In this document: piece after piece, positions 44,542 to 53,301 of the stretch
How positions within the stretch are numbered: position 1 is the first letter of the stretch
Layout of the letters: the number at the start of each line of letters is the position of its first letter
Assembly (NCBI RefSeq): GCF_029909975.1
Contig: NZ_CP094516.1
Location: 4,402,001 to 4,466,000 of the forward strand
DNA from: Bradyrhizobium sp. ISRA430
GTDB lineage: Bacteria > Pseudomonadota > Alphaproteobacteria > Rhizobiales > Xanthobacteraceae
DNA: 64,000 nucleotides
Direction: 5' to 3'
Translations under genes and position numbers: made by a program
Notes under the pieces: model-generated
What the model saw: only the letters and a program-made list of their open reading frames with translations
What the model was told of the DNA's origin: nothing
Database searches by the model: none

Positions 44542-44555
44542 TTGCGCTCGCTCAA
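44542..44555. promoter_or_regulatory. FixK/FNR-type box between hemN and a small membrane gene
   Basis: TTGCGCTCGCTCAA (TTG-N8-CAA) lies in the divergent region, 87 bases before hemN and 65 before the gene at 44620. On the hemN strand a start near 44507 would place it at about -41.5 with TAGCTG (44519-44514) as a weak -10. Confidence 0.65.
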
Positions 44556-44619
44556 AGTCGAACCGCCGGAATACGGCCAGTGTGACGTTCAACCACATAT
44601 CCCTTTCGGAGATGACGCC

Positions 44620-44826
44620 ATGGCGCCGTTCGCGCTCGAACTCGTTCTCTGGCTGCTCGGCCTTCGCGGTCATATCCCGCGCTTCGACGACTTCCGCCCC
44701 GTGCCGGCAGCGCCCCCGAGCGGCACCGGCCATTTGATGCGCGTGCTGGCGATCATGGTTTCGATCATCGCAGCGCTGTCGCTTGCGGTCTGGGGGACGG
44801 TCTGGTTGGCGATCCGGCTGCTCTAG
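44620..44826 (+). CDS. Small membrane protein in the denitrification block
   Basis: 68 residues from the ATG at 44620, GGAG eight bases upstream. MAPFALELVLWLLGLRGHIP, then a Pro-rich loop (RFDDFRPVPAAPPSG) and a membrane helix (LAIMVSIIAALSLAVWGTVW). Function unknown. The USDA 110 counterpart between hemN2 and nirK (bsr7087, from memory) was reported as a FixK2 target, which would fit the box at 44542. Earlier in-frame codons run into that box and are rejected. Confidence 0.7.
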   Translation: MAPFALELVLWLLGLRGHIPRFDDFRPVPAAPPSGTGHLMRVLAIMVSIIAALSLAVWGTVWLAIRLL

Positions 44827-44988
44827 CGCCCGCGCGTCCAGACATTCGCAACCGTACGCAACTGAACATGCCAACGATTTGCTGCTGGCCCGACTGATGG
44901 CGCGCTGCGTGTCGTCGTGCCGTTCGCGTTACCGATGCTGCTCGGCAAGCCTCTTAGGCATCTTCACGGAGGCGAATTCGGAAAAAGT

Positions 44989-45002
44989 TTGTTGCAGCGC
45001 AA
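44989..45002 (+). promoter_or_regulatory. FNR/NnrR-type box upstream of nirK
   Basis: TTGTTGCAGCGCAA fits TTG-N8-CAA. Its centre (44995.5) is 76 bases before the nirK ATG; a start near 45037 would give the -41.5 position. No clear -10 is visible there. Confidence 0.65.
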
Positions 45003-45071
45003 ATCATCTTGCGGTGATCGGCGCACACTGCATCCCGTCATCAAAACCATTTCAGATGAAGGATGCTTCCG

Positions 45072-46169
45072 ATGTTCACCCGCAGAGCCGCATTGATCAG
45101 CGCCGCCGCGACCGCCCTGATGCTGGCAGCGCCCGCCCTCGCCGCGAACGATCTCAAGCTGCCGCGGCAGAAGGTTGAGCTGGTCGCACCGCCCTTCGTG
45201 CACGCACATGAGCAGGCCACCACGCAAGGTCCCAAGATCATGGAGTTCACGCTCACGATCCAGGAGAAGAAGGTCGTCATCGACGAGAAGGGCACCACCT
45301 TCCAAGCGATGACCTTCAACGGTTCGATGCCGGGTCCGCTGATGGTCGTGCATGAGGGCGACTATGTCGAAGTGACGCTGGTCAATCCCTCGACCAACAC
45401 TATGCCGCACAACATCGACTTCCATTCCGCGACCGGGGCACTCGGTGGCGGCGCGCTCACCCTCGTCAACCCCGGCGAGCAGGTGGTGCTGCGCTGGAAG
45501 GCGACCAAGACCGGGGTGTTCGTCTATCACTGCGCCCCGGGCGGCCCGATGATCCCCTGGCACGTCGTCTCCGGCATGAACGGCGCCGTGATGGTGCTGC
45601 CGCGCGACGGTCTCAACGACGGCAAGGGCCACGCGCTGAAATACGACAAGGTCTACTACATCGGCGAGCAGGATATGTACGTGCCGCGTGACGAGAAGGG
45701 CAACTTCAAGTCCTACGAGTCGCCCGGCGAGGCCTACACCGACACCGAAGAGGTGATGAAGAAGTTGACCCCGACCCACGTGGTGTTCAACGGCAAGGTC
45801 GGCGCGCTCACCGGCAAGAATGCGTTGACCGCGAATGTCGGCGAGAACGTGTTGATCGTGCATTCGCAGGCCAACCGCGACAGCCGTCCGCATCTGATCG
45901 GCGGCCATGGCGACTATGTCTGGGAGACCGGGAAATTCTCCAACGCGCCGGAGACCGGGCTCGAGACCTGGTTCATTCGCGGCGGCTCGGCCGGCGCTGC
46001 GATGTACAGATTTCTGCAGCCCGGCGTCTACGCCTACGTCACGCACAATCTGATCGAGGCGGCCGACCTCGGTGCCACCGCGCACTTCAAGGTCGAGGGC
46101 AAGTGGAACGATGATCTGATGATGCAGGTGAAGGCGCCTGCGGACATCCCGGCTCCCAACACCAACTAG
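45072..46169 (+). CDS. nirK: Copper-containing nitrite reductase NirK
   Basis: 365 residues. Signal [20 protein letters not shown] is compatible with Tat or Sec export. Type 1 copper ligands: His113 (PHNIDFH), Cys154, His164 and Met169 ([20 protein letters not shown]). Type 2 copper ligands: His118, His153 and His279 (HLIGGHGD). Asp116 and His236 match the catalytic Asp and His. It reduces nitrite to NO in the periplasm, the committing step of denitrification. ATG at 45072 follows AAGGATGCTTCCG; an ATG three codons earlier is possible. Confidence 0.97.
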   Translation: MFTRRAALISAAATALMLAAPALAANDLKLPRQKVELVAPPFVHAHEQATTQGPKIMEFTLTIQEKKVVIDEKGTTFQAMTFNGSMPGPLMVVHEGDYVEVTLVNPSTNTMPHNIDFHSATGALGGGALTLVNPGEQVVLRWKATKTGVFVYHCAPGGPMIPWHVVSGMNGAVMVLPRDGLNDGKGHALKYDKVYYIGEQDMYVPRDEKGNFKSYESPGEAYTDTEEVMKKLTPTHVVFNGKVGALTGKNALTANVGENVLIVHSQANRDSRPHLIGGHGDYVWETGKFSNAPETGLETWFIRGGSAGAAMYRFLQPGVYAYVTHNLIEAADLGATAHFKVEGKWNDDLMMQVKAPADIPAPNTN

Positions 46170-46175
46170 AGCATG

Positions 46176-46205
46176 AAGGGGCCGGCTCGCCGGCCCTTTC
46201 TTCTT
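46176..46205 (+). terminator. Intrinsic terminator between nirK and nirV
   Basis: GGGCCGGC-TC-GCCGGCCC with a following TTTCTTCTTT run starts seven bases after the nirK stop. A readthrough product could still express nirV. Confidence 0.8.
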
Positions 46206-46218
46206 TCGGGGGACCACC

Positions 46219-47097
46219 ATGCTGCTCGCATTCAAGCTGAAACTGATGCTCGCCTGCGCCGCCGGACTCGTCGCGCCCGTGGCCGTCGCGCCCTTGGTCA
46301 CGGAGGTCGCCACACCAGGCGGGTTCACGGCGCCCGCGATCGTCGAGATCGCACGGGGCCACCTCTCCTATCGCGCCGCCGGTGATTTCACGCGCGGCGG
46401 CCGGCAGGCGGAAGCGCCGCTGCGCGACGTCCGCTTTGCAAAGCCGCTCGCGATCATGCGACAGCAGGTGTCATCCGCCGACTACCAGCTCTGCGTGCGG
46501 GACGGCGCGTGCCGTGCGCTCGACCGCGGCGTCCTGGTCGCGCCCGATCGCCCCGCAGTGCAGGTGAGCTGGCACGATGCGCAAGCCTATGCCGCCTGGC
46601 TGTCGCGCAGGACCGGCACGACGTGGCGGCTGCCGAGCGACGAGGAGTGGGCCTATGCGGCGGGCAGCAGGTTCAGGGACGACGGCCTGCCCGTCGATGC
46701 GAGCGATCCGTCAAAACGCTGGATCAGCCGCTATGAGCGCGAGTCCGATCGTGACCTTTCCGACACGACGGCCTATCCGTTCGGCCGCTTCGGCGTCAAT
46801 GAGCACGGCCTCGCCGATCTTGCCGGCAATGTCTGGGAGTGGACCTCGACATGCTTCGTGCGCTCGCGGGTCGACGAGAGCGGCAAGCCCGCGCGAGAGA
46901 CCGTGAACTGCGGCGTGCGCGTCGTCGAAGGCGCCCACCGCGCCTACGTCACCGACTTCATCCGCGACGCCCGTGCCGGCGGCTGCGCCCAAGGCGTGCC
47001 GCCGGCCAATCTCGGCTTCCGCCTGGTGCGCGAGGAGAGGTCGTGGATCGCGGGCGTGTCGGCGCGGCTCGGCAAGGTGTGGACGGCGCGGTCGTAA
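46219..47097 (+). CDS. nirV: NirV, formylglycine-generating-enzyme-like protein
   Basis: 292 residues. After a hydrophobic N-terminus (signal peptide) it carries the SUMF1/FGE fold: VQVSWHDAQAYAAWLSRRTG, TTWRLPSDEEWAYAAGSRFR, LADLAGNVWEWTSTCF and ANLGFRLVREE at the end. It follows nirK in rhizobia and other denitrifiers; its role is unproven, perhaps NirK maturation. GGGGGACCACC precedes the ATG. Confidence 0.9.
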   Translation: MLLAFKLKLMLACAAGLVAPVAVAPLVTEVATPGGFTAPAIVEIARGHLSYRAAGDFTRGGRQAEAPLRDVRFAKPLAIMRQQVSSADYQLCVRDGACRALDRGVLVAPDRPAVQVSWHDAQAYAAWLSRRTGTTWRLPSDEEWAYAAGSRFRDDGLPVDASDPSKRWISRYERESDRDLSDTTAYPFGRFGVNEHGLADLAGNVWEWTSTCFVRSRVDESGKPARETVNCGVRVVEGAHRAYVTDFIRDARAGGCAQGVPPANLGFRLVREERSWIAGVSARLGKVWTARS

Positions 47098-47152
47098 CGT
47101 GTCCGCGCGTTGAAGCGTGAGTTGGAGGAGTGACACAGGCGCCTCACACTCC

Positions 47153-47230
47153 GTCATTGCGAGCGCAGCGAAGCAATCCAGAATCTTTCCGCGGAGACAA
47201 CCTGGATTGCTTCGCTGCGCTCGCAATGAC
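47153..47230. repeat. Perfect 29-base inverted repeat (GTCATTGCGAGCGC class)
   Basis: Positions 47153-47181 and 47202-47230 are exact inverted copies, beginning GTCATTGCGAGCGCAGCGAA and separated by 20 bases. This is a common dispersed repeat of Bradyrhizobium and lies after nirV. Confidence 0.85.
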
Positions 47231-47263
47231 GAGATCGGGGGACGTGCATGCCCCGCTCTCGGT

Positions 47264-47363
47264 GTCATCGCCCGCGAAAGCGGGCGATCCAGTATTGCAG
47301 AGGTGGCGACGAATACGGATAAGCCGCGGCGTGCTGGATGCCCCGGTCAAGCCGGGGCATGAC
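47264..47363. repeat. Palindromic repeat (GTCATCGCCC .. GGGGCATGAC class)
   Basis: Third copy of the unit seen at 28742 and 36734, directly before the end of the GNAT gene. CGCCCGCGAAAGCGGGCG and CCCCGGTCAAGCCGGGG are the two stems. Confidence 0.75.
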
Positions 47364-47367
47364 AGTG

Positions 47368-48009
47368 TCAAATGTGGAGACCGCGCGCGAACATTCGAAA
47401 GCCCGGTGCACCGATCAAAGCCTCGAAGGCGGGATCACGCCTCTCTTCCGCGGAGACAAATCCGGCCTTGCTGTAGCATCGCTCGGCCGCGTCGTTGCCG
47501 ATAAGGAACGAAATGGTTGCCCGCGCAAAGCCAGCCGCTCTGCCGGTGTCCAGTGCACGCGCAATCAGCGCCTGCACCAGGCCGCGGCCGCGATAAGCGG
47601 GATCGGTCGCGACGTACTCGATCATCCAGTCGCCCTCGCCGCCCTGCACCCAGCAACCCCGAACATAGGCGCCGCGCTGTCGGATGGCTTCGAGCTCGGA
47701 CGCGGCGAGCCCGGTCGCGGCGGCAACCTCCTCGATCGCGCGCCAGGCCGCAGGTCCCGTGCCGGCCGCAGGCAGCGCGCACAGCGCGGCGGCCGGCTTG
47801 CCGTCGACTTCAGCGATGAGGAATTGTGAGACGTGCCAGATCGACACCGCACGCGCGACTGCGATGCGTGCCATGAAATCGAGGCACTGCGCTTCGGGCC
47901 ACCCGAGCGCGACGTCGAACCAGCCGCGCGGCCGATAGCCGCGCTGCGCCGACAGGATGGTTCTTGCGATGAAATCGGCGTCGTCGGGACGCGCAGACCG
48001 TATCGTCAT
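47368..48009 (-). CDS. GNAT-family N-acetyltransferase
   Basis: 213 residues. MTIRSARPDDADFIARTILS is a typical GNAT start; the acetyl-CoA site is VATDPAYRGRGLVQALIARA, followed by FLIGNDAAERCYSKAGFVSA. It moves an acetyl group to an amine or amino group; the substrate is unknown. It ends directly at the repeat unit and starts 22 bases after the end of the CoA-transferase B gene on the same strand, so the three may be co-transcribed. Confidence 0.85.
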   Translation of the reverse strand: MTIRSARPDDADFIARTILSAQRGYRPRGWFDVALGWPEAQCLDFMARIAVARAVSIWHVSQFLIAEVDGKPAAALCALPAAGTGPAAWRAIEEVAAATGLAASELEAIRQRGAYVRGCWVQGGEGDWMIEYVATDPAYRGRGLVQALIARALDTGRAAGFARATISFLIGNDAAERCYSKAGFVSAEERRDPAFEALIGAPGFRMFARGLHI

Positions 48010-48031
48010 ACGCGCCCCATGACCGGTTGCC

Positions 48032-48682
48032 TTACATATTCTTCAGCGCGACGCGGAATTCCGCCTCGGTCTTGGCCTTGACCTCGTCGAGCGAAACGCC
48101 ATCGGCGAGCTCGATCAGGGCCATGCCGCCGTCGCCGTGCTTGTCGATGGTGAAGACGGCAAGATCGGTGACGACCATGTCGACGACGCGCTCGCCGGTC
48201 AGCGGCAGGTTGCACTTCTTCAGGAGCTTCGGACCGTCCTTGGCGGAATGCTCCATCACCACGACGACGCGCTTGACGCCGGCGACGAGGTCCATCGCGC
48301 CGCCCATGCCTTTCACCATCTTGCCGGGGATCATCCAGTTGGCGAGGTCGCCGTTCTGGGCCACCTGCATGGCGCCGAGGATGGAGAGATCCATGTGGCC
48401 GCCGCGGATCATGCCGAAGGAGTCCGCGCTGGAGAAATAGGCGGTCGAGGGCAGCTCGCTCACGGTCTGCTTGCCGGCGTTGATGAGGTCCGCATCGACC
48501 TCGTCCTCATACGGGAACGGACCCATGCCGAGCATGCCGTTCTCGCTCTGGAGGCTGACATCCATCCCATCCGGGATGTAGTTCGAGACCAGCGTCGGAA
48601 TGCCGATGCCGAGATTGACGTAATAGCCGTCACGCAATTCCTTCGCGGCGCGCGCGGCCATCTGTTCACGGGTCCAGGCCAT
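48032..48682 (-). CDS. scoB: 3-oxoacid CoA-transferase subunit B
   Basis: 216 residues. Active-site Glu in [20 protein letters not shown], then [20 protein letters not shown] and [20 protein letters not shown], all standard for the B subunit of succinyl-CoA:3-ketoacid CoA-transferase. With the A subunit encoded upstream it moves CoA from succinyl-CoA to acetoacetate or a related acid, so it works in ketone-body or polyhydroxybutyrate use. Substrate within the family is inferred. A and B genes are 15 bases apart. Confidence 0.93.
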   Translation of the reverse strand: MAWTREQMAARAAKELRDGYYVNLGIGIPTLVSNYIPDGMDVSLQSENGMLGMGPFPYEDEVDADLINAGKQTVSELPSTAYFSSADSFGMIRGGHMDLSILGAMQVAQNGDLANWMIPGKMVKGMGGAMDLVAGVKRVVVVMEHSAKDGPKLLKKCNLPLTGERVVDMVVTDLAVFTIDKHGDGGMALIELADGVSLDEVKAKTEAEFRVALKNM

Positions 48683-48697
48683 GTCGTTCTCCTGATC

Positions 48698-49405
48698 TTA
48701 AGCTGCCGGGCGCGGGCGGGTGTTGCGGAATTCGATGCGCTTCTTGGCGGTGCCGACCTCGACGATGCGCTTCACGAAAATGCCGGGCGTGTGGATGTGG
48801 TCGGGATTGAGCTCGCCGGCCGGAACCAGATGCTCGACCTCGGCCACCGTGATCTTCGCGGCGGTCGCCATCATCGGGTTAAAGTTGCGCGCGGTCTTGC
48901 GGTAGATGAGGTTGCCGGCGGTATCGCCCTTCCAGGCGTGCACGATTGCGAGGTCGGCGAACAGGCCGCGCTCCATCAGATACTTCTCGCCGTCGAACTC
49001 CTTCACTTCCTTGCCTTCGGCGATCAGCGTGCCGACGCCGGTCTTGGTGTAGAACGCCGGGATGCCCGCACCGCCCGCGCGAATGCGCTCGGCGAGCGTG
49101 CCCTGCGGATTGAATTCGAGTTCCAGCTCGCCGGCGAGGAATTGCTGGGCGAACAGCTTGTTCTCGCCGACATAGGACGAGATCATCTTCTTGATCTGCC
49201 GGGTCTCCAGCAGGCGGCTGAGCCCGATCCCGTCGACGCCGGCATTGTTGGAGACCACTGTGAGGCCCTTGACGCCGGACTCGCGGATCGCGTCCGACAG
49301 CTCCTCGGCGATGCCGCAGAGACCGAAGCCGCCGGACATGATCATCATGCCGTCTTTCAGAATGCCGTCGAGGGCCGACTTCGCGTCGGGATAGACCTTG
49401 TTCAT
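48698..49405 (-). CDS. scoA: 3-oxoacid CoA-transferase subunit A
   Basis: 235 residues. MIMSGGFGLCGIAEELSDAI, then LTVVSNNAGVDGIGLSRLLE, MISSYVGENKLFAQQFLAGE and the C-terminal LNPDHIHTPGIFVKRIVEVG. This matches the A subunit of the OXCT family. The gene is first of a small operon with subunit B. The start ATG follows AGGTTTCCTGC, a weak ribosome site. Confidence 0.93.
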   Translation of the reverse strand: MNKVYPDAKSALDGILKDGMMIMSGGFGLCGIAEELSDAIRESGVKGLTVVSNNAGVDGIGLSRLLETRQIKKMISSYVGENKLFAQQFLAGELELEFNPQGTLAERIRAGGAGIPAFYTKTGVGTLIAEGKEVKEFDGEKYLMERGLFADLAIVHAWKGDTAGNLIYRKTARNFNPMMATAAKITVAEVEHLVPAGELNPDHIHTPGIFVKRIVEVGTAKKRIEFRNTRPRPAA

Positions 49406-49658
49406 GCAGGAAACCTTCGGCTTGGAGGCGTCGCGCGCCCTTCATTCGCGGCGATTATTAGGCGAAATGGTCCGAGGCCGTCAATCATACGGGGTTCTCC
49501 GCCCCGCCGGTGGGTGATAGAAGCTGCCCACGCCGTGGGCATAACCAGTCCGCGGCCTTGAAAGCGACAAGAAAACCCATCAAGTTGCGGGGGTTGGGCG
49601 TGGGCGCGCAGGTTACCCGGCGCACCTTTCCGGCTCCAACGACCAACCCGATCAGGAT

Positions 49659-51596
49659 ATGCCATTGACCATGGCCCAAGGAATGAAGCGCCTCGGGACG
49701 CCGATCGCGGCGCTGCTCGGCGTCGCGCTGATCGCCCTGATCGCGACCTCATGGCTCATCAACCGCGACACGCTGCGCAGGGCGGTTGAGGCACAGATCC
49801 GCGACGTCACCGGGCTCGAGCTCACTGTCGCAGGTGCGATCGATATCTCGATCCTGCCGGCAAGCTACATTTCCTTCCACGACGTCGGCCTCAAGGGCGG
49901 CGGCACCAGCGATCCCGCACTTCATGTCGACGTGCTCACCGCCAATTTGCGGCTGCTGCCCCTGCTGCTGCAACGGTTCGAGATCGCCGACCTGATGCTG
50001 CTGCGGCCGCATATCCATGTCAGCCTCAAGCCGGACGGCGAGAGCAACTGGACGCCCTTCATCCAGACCATTGCGCGCACGATGAAACCCGGCGCCGACA
50101 ACCAGGTCTCGTTCTCCGAGATCAGGATCCAGGACGGCGTGCTCAATTACGAGGACGTTGCGACCCACGCCACCGAGAAGCTCGAGGACATCGACCTGTC
50201 GCTGGCCTGGCCGTCGATCTCGCGGTCCTTTGCCGCCACCGGTCAGTTCGACTGGCGCGGCGAGCGCGTCGACGGCTCGATCAGCTTCGCCGATTTCGTC
50301 GCGGCGCTCTCCGGCGATCGCTCGGGGTTGAAGGCGCGCATCGCCAGCGCCCCGCTCAAGCTCGCCTTCGACGGCAGCGTCGCCAACCGCACCAGCCCGA
50401 TGATGGAGGGCACCCTCACCATCGACAGCCCGTCCTTGCGCAACGCGCTGCGCTGGACCGGCCAGCCGCAGCCCGGCAGCGGCGGCTTCGGCCGCTTCGC
50501 GCTGAAAGCGCGGGCCAATGTCGTGGGCGCCTCGATCGCGCTCACCAACGTCAATGTCGAACTCGACGGTAACGTCGCCGAGGGCGTGATGACCTACGCC
50601 AATAATGGCCGGCAGACGCTCCAGGCGACGCTGGCCGCCGACGCACTCGACTTCACGCCCTACATCTCGACCTTCCGCCTGCTGGCGAGTGGCGCGCGCG
50701 ACTGGAACAGGCAGCTCTTCGATCTCAACGGCCTGTCGAGCACCGATCTCGACATGCGCCTGTCGGCCGCGCGGTTGACGGTCGGACCGTCGAAGCTCGG
50801 CCGTACCGCGATCGGCGCGAACCTGCGCAACGGCACGCTGGCGCTCTCGGTCGGCGAAGCGCAGGTCTATGGCGGCATCGCCAGAGGCTCGTTTGGGATT
50901 GCACGATCCGACACCGTCGCCGACGTCAAGGCGCAATTCCAGTTCACCGATGTCGACCTTCAGGCCTGCACCTCCGAGCTGTTCGGCATCAACAAGCTGT
51001 CCGGCCGCGGCAACATCAACGTGTCGCTCGTCGCCTCCGGTTCGAGCCCGTTCGGTCTCGCCCAGTCGCTCGACGGCACTGCCACCGTGGTCGGGCACGA
51101 CGGCGCGATCTCGGGCTTCAATGCCGAGCAGCTCCTGAAGCGGCTGGAGCGGCGGCCGCTGTCTGGCGGCGGCAATTTCCGCAACGGCTCGACGCCTTAT
51201 AACAATCTCACCATCGCGGTGAAGTTCGCCGACGGGATCGCCACCGCCGAGGACATCCGCGTCGAAGGACCTTCGGCCAAGATCACGCTGGCCGGTACAG
51301 CCTCGGTCCCGACGCGCGAGTACGACATGAAGGGTGTGGCGAGCCTCAACACCTCCTCCGGCTTTGAGCTGCCCTTCGTGGTGCAGGGCCCCTGGGACGA
51401 TCCCCTGATCTTCCCCGACCCGGAGAGCCTGATCCGCCGCTCGCCGGCGTCGGCTCCCCTGCTCGACATGCTGAAGGAGCGCAAGACCGGCGACGCCGTT
51501 CGCTCCGCAATCGAGCGCATCACCGGCGGAAAGCACCCGGCACCGGAGGGCTCGCCCACGGCGGACAACGGCAAGGCCGGCGCCAAGTCGAACTGA
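49659..51596 (+). CDS. AsmA-family protein
   Basis: 645 residues with an N-terminal membrane anchor (LGTPIAALLGVALIALIATS) followed by NRDTLRRAVEAQIRDVTGLE and LTVAGAIDISILPASYISFH, the AsmA start, and a long beta-rich repeat. The AsmA C-domain lies near LQACTSELFGINKLSGRGNI. AsmA-like proteins span the periplasm and are linked to lipid transport or outer-membrane assembly. Starts at 49659, 49671 and 49683 are all in frame; I kept the first. Confidence 0.88.
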   Translation: MPLTMAQGMKRLGTPIAALLGVALIALIATSWLINRDTLRRAVEAQIRDVTGLELTVAGAIDISILPASYISFHDVGLKGGGTSDPALHVDVLTANLRLLPLLLQRFEIADLMLLRPHIHVSLKPDGESNWTPFIQTIARTMKPGADNQVSFSEIRIQDGVLNYEDVATHATEKLEDIDLSLAWPSISRSFAATGQFDWRGERVDGSISFADFVAALSGDRSGLKARIASAPLKLAFDGSVANRTSPMMEGTLTIDSPSLRNALRWTGQPQPGSGGFGRFALKARANVVGASIALTNVNVELDGNVAEGVMTYANNGRQTLQATLAADALDFTPYISTFRLLASGARDWNRQLFDLNGLSSTDLDMRLSAARLTVGPSKLGRTAIGANLRNGTLALSVGEAQVYGGIARGSFGIARSDTVADVKAQFQFTDVDLQACTSELFGINKLSGRGNINVSLVASGSSPFGLAQSLDGTATVVGHDGAISGFNAEQLLKRLERRPLSGGGNFRNGSTPYNNLTIAVKFADGIATAEDIRVEGPSAKITLAGTASVPTREYDMKGVASLNTSSGFELPFVVQGPWDDPLIFPDPESLIRRSPASAPLLDMLKERKTGDAVRSAIERITGGKHPAPEGSPTADNGKAGAKSN

Positions 51597-51780
51597 AACC
51601 AAATCGAACTGAAAATGCCGATCGACCTGTCGCGATCTGATCAACGCGAAATGATCCGGGCGAATTGATGCGGCGTTTGGATCGATGCGCGGCTGACGCA
51701 TCTCCACAGCCCTTCACCCCAGACCTAGGTTGGACAAGAAGCCGCTAGATCGGCTAATGCCCATGCGCTAGTGTTTTAGC

Positions 51781-51790
51781 TAACCGGTTA
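51781..51790 (+). promoter_or_regulatory. TAACCGGTTA palindrome, LacI-type operator candidate
   Basis: A perfect 10-base palindrome with central CG, 28 bases before the binding-protein start. LacI-family operators of alphaproteobacterial sugar importers often have an AACCGGTT core. No LacI gene is in the window. A 10-base palindrome can arise by chance. Confidence 0.4.
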
Positions 51791-51818
51791 AAAGGCCGGT
51801 CGTTTGAGGGAGAAAAAC

Positions 51819-53204
51819 GTGAGATCCAGGGTTATTGGCGCATTTTCACTCGCGGTCGCTGCGGTCGGGCTGTTTGCCGCCACCGCACCCGCCTTTGCGC
51901 AGCAGAAGACGATCACCGTTTGGTGGGGCAAGGGTTTCTATCGATCTGAAGACGACGCGCTGATCGAGGCCATCAAGAAGTTTGAAGCGAAGACCGGCAT
52001 CAAGGTCGAATTGTCGCAGTACGCGATTCAGGACATGATTCCGAAGACGGTGGCCGCGCTCGATGCCGGCACCGTGCCGGATATCGCCTATTCCGACTCT
52101 TATGACGTGCAGGCGCAGGGCAAGTGGGCCTACGAGGGCAAGCTCGAGGATCTGTCCGATGTCATGGAGCCGATCAAGGACAGGTTCGCGCCGAACACGC
52201 TGGAAGCGTCGATCCTCTACAACGACGTCACCAAGAAGAAGGCCTATTACGGCTTCCCGCTGAAGCAGCAGAGCATGCACGTCCAGATCTGGGGCGACAT
52301 GCTGGAGAAGGCCGGCTTCAAGCAGAGTGACATCCCGACCGACTGGACCGGCTACTGGTCGTTCTGGTGCGACAAGGTGCAGCCCGCCATCCGCAAGGCG
52401 ACCAGCCAGCGCATCTACGGCGTCGGCCAGCCGATGGGCGTGGAATCGACCGATGCCTTCCAGTCGTTCTACACCTTCATGGACGCCTACCATGTCAAGC
52501 TGGTCGACGACGACGGCAAGCTGCTGGTCGACGATCCCAAGGTCCGCGACGGCCTGATCAAGGCGCTGAAGGACTACACCGACACCTACATCAAGGGCTG
52601 CACTCCGCCCTCCTCAACGACCTGGAAGGATCCGGACAACAACGTCGCCTTCCACAACAAGACGATCGTGATGACGCACAACTTCACGATCTCGATCGCG
52701 GCGAAGTGGTACGAGGACTCCCAGAATCAGGCGCTCACGCCCGAGCAGCGCGAAGCCGGCAAGAAGGCCTATGAGCAGGACATCATCACCGCGTCCTTCC
52801 CGAAGGCGCCGGATGGATCGACGATCAAGTACCGCTCGGACGTCAAAACGGGCCTGATCTTCACCGCGGCCAAGAACAAGGCCGAGGCGAAGCAGTTCCT
52901 CAGCTTCCTGCTCCAGGAAGAGAACGTCCGTCCCTACATCGAGGGCGCGCTCGGCCGCTGGTTCCCGGTGACGAAGGAAAGCCAGGCAAGCCCGTTCTGG
53001 CAGGCCGACAAGCACCGCAAGGCGGTCTATAACCAGTTCATGGGCGGCACCGCGCCGTTCGACTTCACCAAGAACTGGAAGTTCACGATCCTGAACAACG
53101 AGAACGTCTGGGCCAAGGCGATGAATCGGGTGGTGAGCGAGAAGGTGCCGGTCGACAAGGCCGTCGACGAACTGATCGCCCGCATCAAGCAGGTGGCAGG
53201 CTAA
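51819..53204 (+). CDS. ABC transporter substrate-binding protein (sugar type)
   Basis: 461 residues from a GTG at 51819 with GAGGGAG seven bases upstream; an in-frame TTG at 51804 would overlap that site. Sec signal peptide (VAAVGLFAATAPAFA). Mature part begins QQKTITVWWGKGFYRSEDDA; KFEAKTGIKVELSQYAIQDM, GTVPDIAYSDSYD and YYGFPLKQQSMHVQIWGDML are typical of family 1 solute-binding proteins. Ligand probably a sugar or polyol, not predictable. Two permease genes follow; no ATPase gene does. Confidence 0.88.
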   Translation: MRSRVIGAFSLAVAAVGLFAATAPAFAQQKTITVWWGKGFYRSEDDALIEAIKKFEAKTGIKVELSQYAIQDMIPKTVAALDAGTVPDIAYSDSYDVQAQGKWAYEGKLEDLSDVMEPIKDRFAPNTLEASILYNDVTKKKAYYGFPLKQQSMHVQIWGDMLEKAGFKQSDIPTDWTGYWSFWCDKVQPAIRKATSQRIYGVGQPMGVESTDAFQSFYTFMDAYHVKLVDDDGKLLVDDPKVRDGLIKALKDYTDTYIKGCTPPSSTTWKDPDNNVAFHNKTIVMTHNFTISIAAKWYEDSQNQALTPEQREAGKKAYEQDIITASFPKAPDGSTIKYRSDVKTGLIFTAAKNKAEAKQFLSFLLQEENVRPYIEGALGRWFPVTKESQASPFWQADKHRKAVYNQFMGGTAPFDFTKNWKFTILNNENVWAKAMNRVVSEKVPVDKAVDELIARIKQVAG

Positions 53205-53211
53205 ATCATCC

Positions 53212-53243
53212 TCACCTCTCCTTGCCTCTCGCGGGGAGAGGTG
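53212..53243. repeat. Palindrome of the CTCTC..GAGAG class
   Basis: CCTCACCTCTCC..GGGGAGAGGTGC lies in the gap between the binding-protein and permease genes and may reduce downstream expression. Confidence 0.55.
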
Positions 53244-53301
53244 CAAGACCATCACCGGCCGCCTAGTGCGGCCGGCAGTCCGTTCTAAAGAGTTCGAAAG
53301 A

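Noticed and set aside
49749..51707. Long reverse open frame opposite the AsmA gene
   Set aside because: Antisense shadow with no recognisable domain; the AsmA frame explains the region.
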